Positions 43,400 through 51,171 of a stretch of DNA of 64,000 bases are shown here, one piece after another. The stretch spans positions 310,001-374,000 of the forward strand of contig NZ_JADOUY010000002.1 of the NCBI RefSeq assembly GCF_015752285.1. Reading direction: 5' to 3'. The stretch comes from Mycetocola_A sp015752285 (GTDB lineage Bacteria > Actinomycetota > Actinomycetes > Actinomycetales > Microbacteriaceae). Every line of letters starts with the position of its first letter. The stretch's first letter is position 1. The position numbers and the translations under genes are program-made. The notes under the pieces are model-generated. The model was not told where the DNA came from. It made no database searches and was given only the letters and a program-made list of their open reading frames with translations.

Positions 43400-45117
43400 T
43401 AGGAATCCTTCTCCTGGCTCTTCTTGCCGCCTGCAGCGGTGAGCTCAGCCTGCTTGCGTTCTGCGATGGTCTGGCGTTTGACGGCCTCACGGCTCGACCG
43501 TGTTGCTTTGGTTTGCTTGCTCTCAACGGGTTGTCTGAACTGTGCCCTGCCCCGGTAGACGGCCCCGAGCGCTTTCGGGTCGAGTCCTGACAGCGGATGT
43601 CCGCTGGAGAAGAACCGTGTTTTGGCGAGCAACTGCAGTGTCGGGTGGGTGAAGAGCACCACCACGATCACGTCGATGACCGTGGTGACACCGAGCGTGA
43701 ATGCGAAGCCCTTGACGTTTCCGACAGCAAGGACGTACAGCACGACGGCGGCGAGGAGGTTGACGCCCTTTGATGCGTAAATCGTGCGTTGGGCTCGGCG
43801 CCACCCGGCTTCGACGGCGGATTCGAGGCCGCGGCCATCGCGAAGCTCATCTCGTATTCGTTCGAAGTACACGATGAACGAGTCGGCGGTGAACCCGATG
43901 GCGACGATGAGTCCGGCGACACCGGCCAGTGACAGACGATAGCCGTTGCGCCACGACAGGATCGCGATCACGAGGTAGGTCAGAACCGCGGCCACCACCA
44001 GCGAGGCGATGGTGACGAAACCGAGCAGGCGGTACTGGAAGAGCGTGTAGATCGCGACGAGGATCAGGCCGATGATTCCGGCGAGGATACCGATCTGCAG
44101 TTGGCTGGAACCGAGCGTCGCCGAGATCTGGTCGGATGTCAGCACCGTGAAGCTGATCGGCAGCGCGCCGTACTTCAACTGGTCTGCGAGCGTCTTCGAC
44201 GACTCCTGGGTGAAGTTTCCGGAGATCTCAGGTTTGCCGTCCGTGATCACCGCGAGGGTCTGCGGGGCGGAGATGACCGAATTGTCGAGGACGATTGCGA
44301 ACTGGTTCTGCGGGCTCTCGAGTCCGTTCAGACGGCTGGTGACGTCGGAGAACTGCTCAGTGCCCTCACCGTTGAACTCGATGTTGACGGCCCACTCCCC
44401 CGTGGTTGCACCGGTCTGGGTGGTGCGCATGCCGTTCGTGGCATCCGAGATCTGCGAGCCTTCGACCTCGACCGGGCCGAGGATGTACTTGACGCTGCCG
44501 TCCGCTTCACAGGCGATGATGGGCTCATCCGCCGGCTGCACCAGCCCGGCCTCGACCGGCTGGCTGCAGTCGAAAGCCTGGAACCGGGCCTCGAGGGCCG
44601 GGGTGATCTGCGCGAGGTCGCTCGGAGTGGTCGGCTCGGCTGTGGGCTCTGCTGGCAGGGCCGGGTCGGGCGACGGGTACGGCGTCTCGGTCCCGTCTTC
44701 GCCCACGAAGGTGTTCGACGGCGCACCGGCGACGAGAACCGCACGGAACTCGAGCTTCGCGGATGCCTCGATCCGGTTGCGGGTCTCTTCGTCGGCTTCT
44801 CCGGGGATGGAGACGACGACGTTGCTGCCCTCGGTGTTGACCTCGGCCTCAGACACACCCGAAGCGTCGACCCGCTGGCGGATGATCGACACAGCCTGGT
44901 TGAGCTGCTCCTGGGTCACCTGCTGATCGTCGGTGACGTTCGGCTGGAGGATGATCTGTGTTCCACCCTCGAGGTCGAGCGCCAGCTTGGGTGCCCAGCT
45001 CGCTCCGCCCCAGATAATGCCTCCGACGAGGACGGCCAGGAGCGCAAGGGTAATGACACCCAGCCAGGTCAGGGAGCGCCACGCCTTACGGACGGGCGAC
45101 AATCTCGACTGTGCCAA
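43399..45117 (-). CDS. secD: Protein translocase subunit SecD
   Basis: The 572-residue protein has one N-terminal helix (LGVITLALLAVLVGGIIWGG), a large exported P1 region containing DLEGGTQIILQPNVT and RQRVDASGVSEAEV, and five C-terminal helices (LLGFVTIASLVVAAVLTYLV, GFTADSFIVYFERIRDELRD). P1 carries a Pro/Thr-rich insert around DPALPAEPTAEPTTPSD, a likely flexible linker. Gene order yajC-secD-secF is standard. Confidence 0.96.
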   Translation of the reverse strand: MAQSRLSPVRKAWRSLTWLGVITLALLAVLVGGIIWGGASWAPKLALDLEGGTQIILQPNVTDDQQVTQEQLNQAVSIIRQRVDASGVSEAEVNTEGSNVVVSIPGEADEETRNRIEASAKLEFRAVLVAGAPSNTFVGEDGTETPYPSPDPALPAEPTAEPTTPSDLAQITPALEARFQAFDCSQPVEAGLVQPADEPIIACEADGSVKYILGPVEVEGSQISDATNGMRTTQTGATTGEWAVNIEFNGEGTEQFSDVTSRLNGLESPQNQFAIVLDNSVISAPQTLAVITDGKPEISGNFTQESSKTLADQLKYGALPISFTVLTSDQISATLGSSQLQIGILAGIIGLILVAIYTLFQYRLLGFVTIASLVVAAVLTYLVIAILSWRNGYRLSLAGVAGLIVAIGFTADSFIVYFERIRDELRDGRGLESAVEAGWRRAQRTIYASKGVNLLAAVVLYVLAVGNVKGFAFTLGVTTVIDVIVVVLFTHPTLQLLAKTRFFSSGHPLSGLDPKALGAVYRGRAQFRQPVESKQTKATRSSREAVKRQTIAERKQAELTAAGGKKSQEKDS

Positions 45118-45229
45118 CTACGTACTCAGCTTTCTATGACCGTCCGGTCGCTGGAGGGCGGAAGGGACGCTTCGACGGTAAAGCGGATTCGGGAAACCGC
45201 AGTTGGAGCGGCGACGCTCCTCAGGAAGA

Positions 45230-45649
45230 CTACTGGTCAGAGTTCTTTTCACGTGAATCGGCTGGCTTCGTGTCGATCGGGTCGACGCGCTCTCCGAATT
45301 CCGGATCGGTCGTGAACGCGGCGTGGTCCTCGTTGATCTGCTCGGGAGCGTCATCTGCGAGAACGTCGTCTTCGGTCTCGTCGACCGGTGCAGGCTCGTC
45401 ATCGAGGAAGCGGACGATGGTCTGGCGGTGCACCGTCAGAACGTTGCCCGGGCTGGTCTCGACCTCGACCTTGTCGTCATTGACGCTGAGGATGGTGCCG
45501 AACACACCGAAGTTGGTCATGACTGATGCGCCGGGGACGACCTTCGTCTGCTTTTCCTCGATGTCGCGCTTGCGCTTCTGTCCGTTGCGGAACATGAAGA
45601 AGATGAGGACGGCGAGAATGGCGAGCATGCCAATGCTGAGGGGATCCAT
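45230..45649 (-). CDS. yajC: Preprotein translocase subunit YajC
   Basis: The 139-residue protein has an N-terminal membrane helix (IGMLAILAVLIFFMFRNGQK), then the conserved VVPGASVMTNFGVFGTILSV and an acidic C-terminal tail rich in Asp and Glu. It associates with SecDF. It lies 71 bases after ruvB and 112 bases before secD. Confidence 0.92.
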   Translation of the reverse strand: MDPLSIGMLAILAVLIFFMFRNGQKRKRDIEEKQTKVVPGASVMTNFGVFGTILSVNDDKVEVETSPGNVLTVHRQTIVRFLDDEPAPVDETEDDVLADDAPEQINEDHAAFTTDPEFGERVDPIDTKPADSREKNSDQ

Positions 45650-45720
45650 GAGTTCTGTGATGCCTTCCGCGATCGTACGACCGCAAGGTTAGGGGGTGGG
45701 GCCGAGAGGCCGATTACAAA

Positions 45721-46746
45721 TTATAGAACATCGGGCAACAGAGAACCCTGAGCGTGGTGCATGCCGAAGTGCGCGAAGGCCTGGGGCGTGGCGACGCGCC
45801 CGCGCGGTGTCCGCGTGATGAGTCCGATCCGGACGAGGAACGGCTCGACGACGCTCTCGACTGTTTCCGCCTCCTCGCCGACCGACACCGCCAGCGTGTT
45901 GAGGCCGACAGGTCCTCCCCCGAACCGCGTCAGCATGATCTCCATCACGGCACGGTCGAGTCGGTCGAGTCCGAGTTCGTCGACGTCGTAGAGGTTGAGC
46001 GCTGCACGAACGGATGCTTTGTCGGCATCCGTTTCGTGGACGAGGACGTAGTCGCGCACGCGACGGAGCAGCCTGTTCGCGATGCGCGGTGTTCCCCGGC
46101 AGCGTCCCGCGATCTCGGCGAGGGCGTCGCCGTCGATCGGGAAATCGAGCATCCGCGCCGCACGGTGCAGAACGCGCTCGAGTTCCGGGGTGTCGTAGAA
46201 CTCGAGGTGTGCCGTGAACCCGAAGCGGTCGCGGAGCGGGTTCGGGAGCAGACCCGATCGGGTCGTGGCACCGACGAGGGTGAACGGGGCCAGGTCAAGC
46301 GGCACAGACGTCGCTCCCTGCCCCTTGCCGACCATGATGTCGATGCGGAAATCTTCCATCGCCAGGTAGAGCATTTCTTCTGCCGAGCGGGCCATGCGGT
46401 GGATTTCGTCGATGAAGAGTACTTCGCCTGGCACGAGACTTGAGAGAACGGCTGCGAGGTCTCCGGCGTGCTGGATCGCGGGCCCGCTCGACATCCGGAG
46501 CGGCTTCTGGCTCTCGTGCGCGACGATCATGGCCAGCGTCGTCTTGCCGAGTCCTGGAGGGCCGGCGAGGAGGATGTGGTCGGCTGTGCGCCCCTGGATC
46601 GCTGCAGCTTTGAGCAGCAGCTCCAGCTGGCCACGTACCTTGGTCTGCCCGACGAACTCGGCGAGGCTCTGCGGTCGGAGTGCGCCCTCGAAGACGAGTT
46701 CAGCGTCTGACTCGGGTGCTGGGTCGGTCAGGTCGAGGTCGCTCAT
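45721..46746 (-). CDS. ruvB: Holliday junction ATP-dependent DNA helicase RuvB
   Basis: The 341-residue AAA+ motor drives branch migration with RuvA. P-loop is LLAGPPGLGKTTLAMIVAHE, Walker B VLFIDEIHRMARSAEE, sensor LVGATTRSGLLPNPLRDRFG, and the C-terminal winged helix includes GLITRTPRGRVATPQAFAHF. It overlaps ruvA by four bases. Confidence 0.97.
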   Translation of the reverse strand: MSDLDLTDPAPESDAELVFEGALRPQSLAEFVGQTKVRGQLELLLKAAAIQGRTADHILLAGPPGLGKTTLAMIVAHESQKPLRMSSGPAIQHAGDLAAVLSSLVPGEVLFIDEIHRMARSAEEMLYLAMEDFRIDIMVGKGQGATSVPLDLAPFTLVGATTRSGLLPNPLRDRFGFTAHLEFYDTPELERVLHRAARMLDFPIDGDALAEIAGRCRGTPRIANRLLRRVRDYVLVHETDADKASVRAALNLYDVDELGLDRLDRAVMEIMLTRFGGGPVGLNTLAVSVGEEAETVESVVEPFLVRIGLITRTPRGRVATPQAFAHFGMHHAQGSLLPDVL

Positions 46747-47372
46747 GCGCGCGAACCCGTCCGCGCCGGGCTGTGCTGCGCTGGCCCGAGCTGAGCCAGG
46801 GCGAGGCGCAGGAGCGTCTGCACCGACGCGCCGGCAGCATCCGGGGTCGAGGAGACGACATCATCGACCGCCTGCACAGCCACCTTCTCGCTCCAGCCGA
46901 GGCCGACGAGGGCAACGACGACGCGGTCACCCGTTGGTGTCGTCGCCACAGGGGCGGCTGCCGTCTCGGTGTGGGCGATGAGCTTGCCTGCGAGGGATAC
47001 CACGATCAGCTTGGCGGTCTTCGGGCCGATGCCCGACACCTTACGGAACGCAGCGTCATCTTCTGACGCCACCGCTGCGGCGATCTGGCCGGGGCCGAGG
47101 ACGCTGAGGACGCCGAGCGCCGACTTCGGGCCGACGCCGGTCACGCCGGTCAGCAGGTCGAAGACGGCGAGCTGCTCGCGGGTTTCGAAGCCGAAGAGGC
47201 TCATCGAGTCTTCGCGGACGATGAACGACGTGTGTACGAATGCCTGGTCGCCGACCCGCAGCGCTAGTGCGTGTTCTGGGGTCACCTGTACGGCATATCC
47301 GATTCCGCCTACCTCGAGGACGACGTTGCCGCCGACCGCCGAGACTACTGTTCCGCGCACGCTTGAGATCAC
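46743..47372 (-). CDS. ruvA: Holliday junction DNA-binding protein RuvA
   Basis: The 209-residue protein has the OB-fold start MISSVRGTVVSAVGGNVVLE, helix-hairpin-helix segments LTGVTGVGPKSALGVLSVLG and FRKVSGIGPKTAKLIVVSLA, and a C-terminal RuvB-binding domain (RVVVALVGLGWSEKVAVQAV). It tetramerises on Holliday junctions. A 236-base gap separates it from ruvC, unlike the tight spacing elsewhere in the operon. Confidence 0.96.
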   Translation of the reverse strand: MISSVRGTVVSAVGGNVVLEVGGIGYAVQVTPEHALALRVGDQAFVHTSFIVREDSMSLFGFETREQLAVFDLLTGVTGVGPKSALGVLSVLGPGQIAAAVASEDDAAFRKVSGIGPKTAKLIVVSLAGKLIAHTETAAAPVATTPTGDRVVVALVGLGWSEKVAVQAVDDVVSSTPDAAGASVQTLLRLALAQLGPAQHSPARTGSRA

Positions 47373-47470
47373 CTTTCAAGCCTACGTCGACCGGGTGACA
47401 CAGCCGGGAGCGCCACGCTTCCTGGTGCGCCAGCGTGCCGAGGAGCGGATGCCCGGTATTCGCGGTCGGG

Positions 47471-47517
47471 CGACACAAACGGTCGCTGGTGCGCTCTAAG
47501 AACGACCCTTTTTGTCG
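47471..47517. repeat. Imperfect inverted repeat, copy A, in the ruvC-ruvA gap
   Basis: Left arm CGACACAAACGGTCG (47471-47485) and right arm CGACCCTTTTTGTCG (47503-47517) pair at 13 of 15 positions around a 17-base spacer. A related copy follows 72 bases on. Confidence 0.7.
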
Positions 47518-47542
47518 TGTGGGCGGATGCCGCCGGCTCAGA

Positions 47543-47590
47543 CGACAGAAATGGTCGCGGGCGCGCCTTCGTGGTCGACCCTTGTTGTCG
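47543..47590. repeat. Imperfect inverted repeat, copy B, in the ruvC-ruvA gap
   Basis: Left arm CGACAGAAATGGTCG (47543-47557) and right arm CGACCCTTGTTGTCG (47576-47590) pair at 12 of 15 positions around an 18-base spacer. Arms and the start of the spacer (GGTCGC.GG.GCGC) resemble copy A. Confidence 0.7.
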
Positions 47591-47608
47591 TACGGCCGCG
47601 GCACCCGC

Positions 47609-48187
47609 TCACTTACCGCCGCGGGCCGCCCGTTCGGCGCGTGCCCACGCCTGCTGAGCCGGAGTGAGAGCGGAAGCGGATCCGCCCGAGGAGGATACAG
47701 CGGGCACCACACCACCGCGCCAGGCATGACAGATCGCCAGCGCAAGCGCGTCGGCGGCATCAGCAGGCTGGGGAGGTTCCGCAAGCCCGAGCACGCGGGC
47801 GACCATCGTCGCCACCTGCTTCTTGTCTGCTGAGCCGTATCCGGTGATCGACGCCTTTACCTCGCTCGGCGTGTGCAGCCCGACCCGCAATTCGCGTTTC
47901 GCTGCAGCGTGGAGCGCCAGCCCCGAAACCTGTGCCGTCCCCATCACCGTGCGCAGGTTGTGCTGCGCGAAGACACGCTCAACGGCGACGGCATCGGGCG
48001 TGAATTCGTCGAAAGCAGCGTCGAGTCCTCGCCCGATGATCAGCAGTCGCTGGTCGATCGACAGGTCGATATCACTCCGCACGACCGTGTAGTGCACGAG
48101 CCTGGCTTTCCGGTTCGGCTCGACGTCGACGATGCCGATGCCGCACCGTGTGAGGCCGGGGTCGACGCCGAGCACCCGGAGGGTCAC
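47609..48187 (-). CDS. ruvC: Crossover junction endodeoxyribonuclease RuvC
   Basis: The 192-residue resolvase begins VLGVDPGLTRCGIGIVD with the first catalytic Asp, followed by VAVERVFAQHNLRTVMGTAQ (Glu), SEVKASITGYGSADKKQVAT and DAADALALAICHAW (final Asp residues). It cuts Holliday junctions bound by RuvAB. It starts nine bases after yebC. Confidence 0.96.
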   Translation of the reverse strand: MTLRVLGVDPGLTRCGIGIVDVEPNRKARLVHYTVVRSDIDLSIDQRLLIIGRGLDAAFDEFTPDAVAVERVFAQHNLRTVMGTAQVSGLALHAAAKRELRVGLHTPSEVKASITGYGSADKKQVATMVARVLGLAEPPQPADAADALALAICHAWRGGVVPAVSSSGGSASALTPAQQAWARAERAARGGK

Positions 48188-48195
48188 TGGCGGCC

Positions 48196-48957
48196 TTAGT
48201 CGTCCTGCGACTGAAGCTCGGCCTGAACCTCGGGCGACAGCGCGTAGTTGCTGTAGATGTTCTGCACGTCGTCAGAATCCTCGAGCGCGTCGATCAGTTT
48301 GAAGATCTTGCGCGCGGTCTCGGCATCGACCTCGACCTTGAGGTTGGGCACGAAAGCGGCATCGGCGGAGTCGTAGTCGATCCCGGCCTCCTGGAGCGCT
48401 GTCCGCGTGGCGACGAGATCGGACGGGTCGGTGATGATCTCGAAGGTCTCGCCCTCATCGACGACTTCTTCAGCTCCGGCGTCGAGCACGGCGGCGAGGA
48501 TGTCGTCTTCTGTCGTGTCAGCTGCCGGGACGACGATGATCCCCTTGCGCGCGAAGTTGTATGCAACACTGCCCGGGTCGCCCATGGTGCCGCCGTTGCG
48601 GCTCATCAGCGTGCGGACGTCAGCGGCCGCGCGGTTCTTGTTGTCGGTCAGACATTCGATCAACAATGCGACACCGTGCTGCGCGTAGCCTTCATACATG
48701 ATCGTCGTGTACTCGACGGCGTCGCCGGACAGGCCGGCTCCGCGCTTCACCGCGCGGTCGATGTTGTCGTTGGGGACCGACGTCTTCTTGGCCTTCTGGA
48801 TGGCGTCGACGAGAGTCGGGTTACCAGAGAGGTCAGCACCGCCCATCTTCGCGGCGACCTCGATATTCTTGATGAGCTTCGCGAACGCCTTCGCACGGCG
48901 CGAGTCGGTGATCGCCTTCTTGTGCTTGGTCGTCGCCCACTTGGAGTGTCCGGACAT
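48196..48957 (-). CDS. yebC: YebC/PmpR-family protein
   Basis: The 253-residue protein starts MSGHSKWATTKHKKAITDSR and contains GGADLSGNPTLVDAIQKAKK, NIDRAVKRGAG and RNGGTMGDPGSVAYNF, all YebC hallmarks. The family was long called transcriptional regulators and is also implicated in translation of difficult peptide sequences. It lies directly upstream of ruvC, as in many bacteria. Confidence 0.95.
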   Translation of the reverse strand: MSGHSKWATTKHKKAITDSRRAKAFAKLIKNIEVAAKMGGADLSGNPTLVDAIQKAKKTSVPNDNIDRAVKRGAGLSGDAVEYTTIMYEGYAQHGVALLIECLTDNKNRAAADVRTLMSRNGGTMGDPGSVAYNFARKGIIVVPAADTTEDDILAAVLDAGAEEVVDEGETFEIITDPSDLVATRTALQEAGIDYDSADAAFVPNLKVEVDAETARKIFKLIDALEDSDDVQNIYSNYALSPEVQAELQSQDD

Positions 48958-49019
48958 GTGCTCCCTTACTGGATGTCTAACCGCATCAGTCTAAATCACG
49001 CGGCGCTCGTGTGGCGGGT

Positions 49020-49625
49020 TCAGCGTGCGCGTGTGCGCACCTTCTCGAGGAAGTACGCATGGAAACGGATGTCGCCTGTCACCTCGGGGTGGAACGACGT
49101 GCCGAGCAGATTACCCTGCTCGACGGCGACGACGCGACCGTCCTCGAGGGCAGCAAGCGCCGTCGCGTTCGGCCCGACAGAATCGACGATCGGCGCCCGG
49201 ATGAAGACGGCGTGCACCGGTTCCGCTCCGAGAACCGGGATGTCGATGTCGGTTTCGAACGAGTCGAGTTGTGACCCGAAAGCGTTCCGCCGGACCTCGA
49301 CGTCGAGCCCGCCCAGCGTCTGCTGCCCGGTGATGCCCTCGAGGATGCGGTCAGCCAGCATGATCAGCCCTGCGCAGGTCCCGTATACGGGCAATCCGGA
49401 TGCGATGGCGTCCTTCAGCGGGTCGGCAAGGCCGAAGGTCCGCGACAGTTTGTCCATCACACTGGACTCGCCTCCGGGAATGACGAGTCCGTCGATCAGG
49501 GCGAGTTCCTCGGGACGCCGAACGTGTACGACATCCGCCCCGAGACCTCTCAGAACAGCGGCGTGCTCACGGAAATCGCCCTGGAGGGCGAGGACACCGA
49601 CCTGCGGCGCGCCGCTACCAGCCAC
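49020..49625 (-). CDS. pdxT: Pyridoxal 5'-phosphate synthase, glutaminase subunit
   Basis: The 201-residue glutaminase supplies ammonia to PdxS. It shows VGVLALQGDFREHAAVLRGL, the oxyanion-hole GGESSVM, catalytic Cys in VYGTCAGLIMLADRIL and the His/Glu pair in TSFHPEVTGD. I choose the GTG at 49625, which overlaps the pdxS stop by 11 bases; the frame is open further upstream inside pdxS but without family sequence. Confidence 0.94.
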   Translation of the reverse strand: MAGSGAPQVGVLALQGDFREHAAVLRGLGADVVHVRRPEELALIDGLVIPGGESSVMDKLSRTFGLADPLKDAIASGLPVYGTCAGLIMLADRILEGITGQQTLGGLDVEVRRNAFGSQLDSFETDIDIPVLGAEPVHAVFIRAPIVDSVGPNATALAALEDGRVVAVEQGNLLGTSFHPEVTGDIRFHAYFLEKVRTRAR

Positions 49626-50517
49626 GCTCGGCGAGGCGGTGAGGCGCGGCGAGGTCGGAGACGTTGATGCCGACCATGGCCTCGCCCAGACCGCGCGAGA
49701 CCTCAGCGATGACCTTCGGGTCGTCGAAGAACGTCGTGGCCTTGACGACGGCGGCTGCACGCTTCTCGGGGTTACCCGACTTGAAGATCCCCGACCCGAC
49801 GAACACTCCGTCGGCACCGAGCTGCATCATCATCGCAGCGTCGGCAGGAGTCGCCACTCCGCCTGCGGTGAAGAGAACGACGGGCAGTTTGCCGGTCTCC
49901 GCGATCTCAGCGACGAGATCGTACGGCGCCTGCAGTTCCTTGGCGGCGACGTACAGCTCGTCCTTCGACATCGAGCTCAGCGCGGCGATCTCCGACTTGA
50001 TCTTGCGGATGTGCTTGGTCGCCTCCGAGACGTCACCGGTTCCGGCTTCGCCCTTCGACCGGATCATGGCTGCACCCTCGTTGATGCGGCGGAGCGCCTC
50101 ACCGAGGTTGGTCGCACCACAGACGAACGGAACGGTGAATTCCCACTTGTCGATGTGGTTGACGTAGTCGGCGGGGCTCAGAACCTCCGATTCATCGATG
50201 TAGTCGACGTCGAGCGCCTCGAGCACCTGGGCTTCGACGAAGTGACCGATGCGAGCCTTGGCCATCACCGGGATCGAGACCTCGGCGATGATCGATTCGA
50301 TGAGGTCGGGGTCGCTCATACGGGCGACGCCCCCCTGGGAACGGATGTCGGCGGGGACGCGCTCGAGAGCCATCACGGCGACCGCTCCGGCGTCTTCGGC
50401 GATGCGCGCCTGCTCGGCTGTGACGACGTCCATGATGACGCCACCCTTCAGCATTTCTGCAAGACCGCGCTTGACGCGGTTGGAACCCTGTTCGCCGGTG
50501 TTGGTGCTGTTAGTCAT
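49615..50517 (-). CDS. pdxS: Pyridoxal 5'-phosphate synthase, synthase subunit
   Basis: The 300-residue enzyme builds vitamin B6 from ribose 5-phosphate, glyceraldehyde 3-phosphate and ammonia. It contains LAEMLKGGVIMDVVTAEQAR, PVMAKARIGHFVEAQVLEAL with the first active-site Lys, EAGTGDVSEATKHIR and MQLGADGVFVGSGIFKSGNP. I use the ATG at 50517 (AGGA nine bases before it) rather than a TTG three codons upstream. No separate regulator such as pdxR is adjacent. Confidence 0.96.
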   Translation of the reverse strand: MTNSTNTGEQGSNRVKRGLAEMLKGGVIMDVVTAEQARIAEDAGAVAVMALERVPADIRSQGGVARMSDPDLIESIIAEVSIPVMAKARIGHFVEAQVLEALDVDYIDESEVLSPADYVNHIDKWEFTVPFVCGATNLGEALRRINEGAAMIRSKGEAGTGDVSEATKHIRKIKSEIAALSSMSKDELYVAAKELQAPYDLVAEIAETGKLPVVLFTAGGVATPADAAMMMQLGADGVFVGSGIFKSGNPEKRAAAVVKATTFFDDPKVIAEVSRGLGEAMVGINVSDLAAPHRLAERGW

Positions 50518-50577
50518 AATGATCAATCCTAGATCGTTCGGGGTGAGCGCACTGCCCCTGGGGCGGCGCGCACGGGG

Positions 50578-51171
50578 TCAGGAGGAGGGCCAGGCGTCCG
50601 CGATGGCTGCGCGCACGTCGCCGAGGAGCTGCGGCAGCGCTTTCGTCTTCGCGATGATCGGTAGGAAATTCGCGTCTTGCGCCCAGCGCGGAACGATGTG
50701 CTGGTGCAGGTGGCCAGCGATTCCGGCTCCCGCGACGATGCCCTGGTTCATGCCGATGTTGAATCCGTCATTCTTCGACACATTGCGCACGACCGTCATC
50801 GCCGTCTGGGTGAGGGACCCGATCTCGGCAACCTCGTCGGCAGTCGCAAGGTCGTAGGTGGGGATGTGACGGTACGGGCAGACGAGCAGGTGGCCGCTGT
50901 TGTACGGGAACAGGTTGAGCAGCACGTAGGCATGTTCGCCCCGCGCCACGATCAGGGCATCCTCGTCGTTCATCGTCGGCGCGAGGCAGAACGGGCAGTC
51001 GTCTTCATGAGGCTGCTGACCATGCTGGATATACACCAGACGGTGCGGTGTCCACAGGCGCTGGAATTCGTCCGGGACTCCGGCGAGGTGCGCACCCGAC
51101 TCCACGGATTCCGCGACAGGGATGCCGGGTTCGCTCGGCTCGGGGTGATCGTCGACGCCTAGTCGAGCCAT
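50578..51171 (-). CDS. HIT-domain nucleotide hydrolase/phosphorylase-like protein
   Basis: The 197-residue protein has a zinc-type CPFCLAPTM segment, NLFPYNSGHLLVCPYRHI and the catalytic histidine triad HLHQHIVPRW. HIT proteins of this group act on AP4A-like or other dinucleotides. The gene starts inside the end of thrS (13-base overlap), the usual thrS-HIT arrangement in actinobacteria. The first 40 residues are less conserved in character, so the true start may be later. Confidence 0.9.
   Translation of the reverse strand: MARLGVDDHPEPSEPGIPVAESVESGAHLAGVPDEFQRLWTPHRLVYIQHGQQPHEDDCPFCLAPTMNDEDALIVARGEHAYVLLNLFPYNSGHLLVCPYRHIPTYDLATADEVAEIGSLTQTAMTVVRNVSKNDGFNIGMNQGIVAGAGIAGHLHQHIVPRWAQDANFLPIIAKTKALPQLLGDVRAAIADAWPSS

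Noticed and set aside
48676..50532. Open frame of 618 codons on the plus strand opposite yebC, pdxT and pdxS
   Set aside because: It spans three well-supported genes in antisense and has no recognisable domain.
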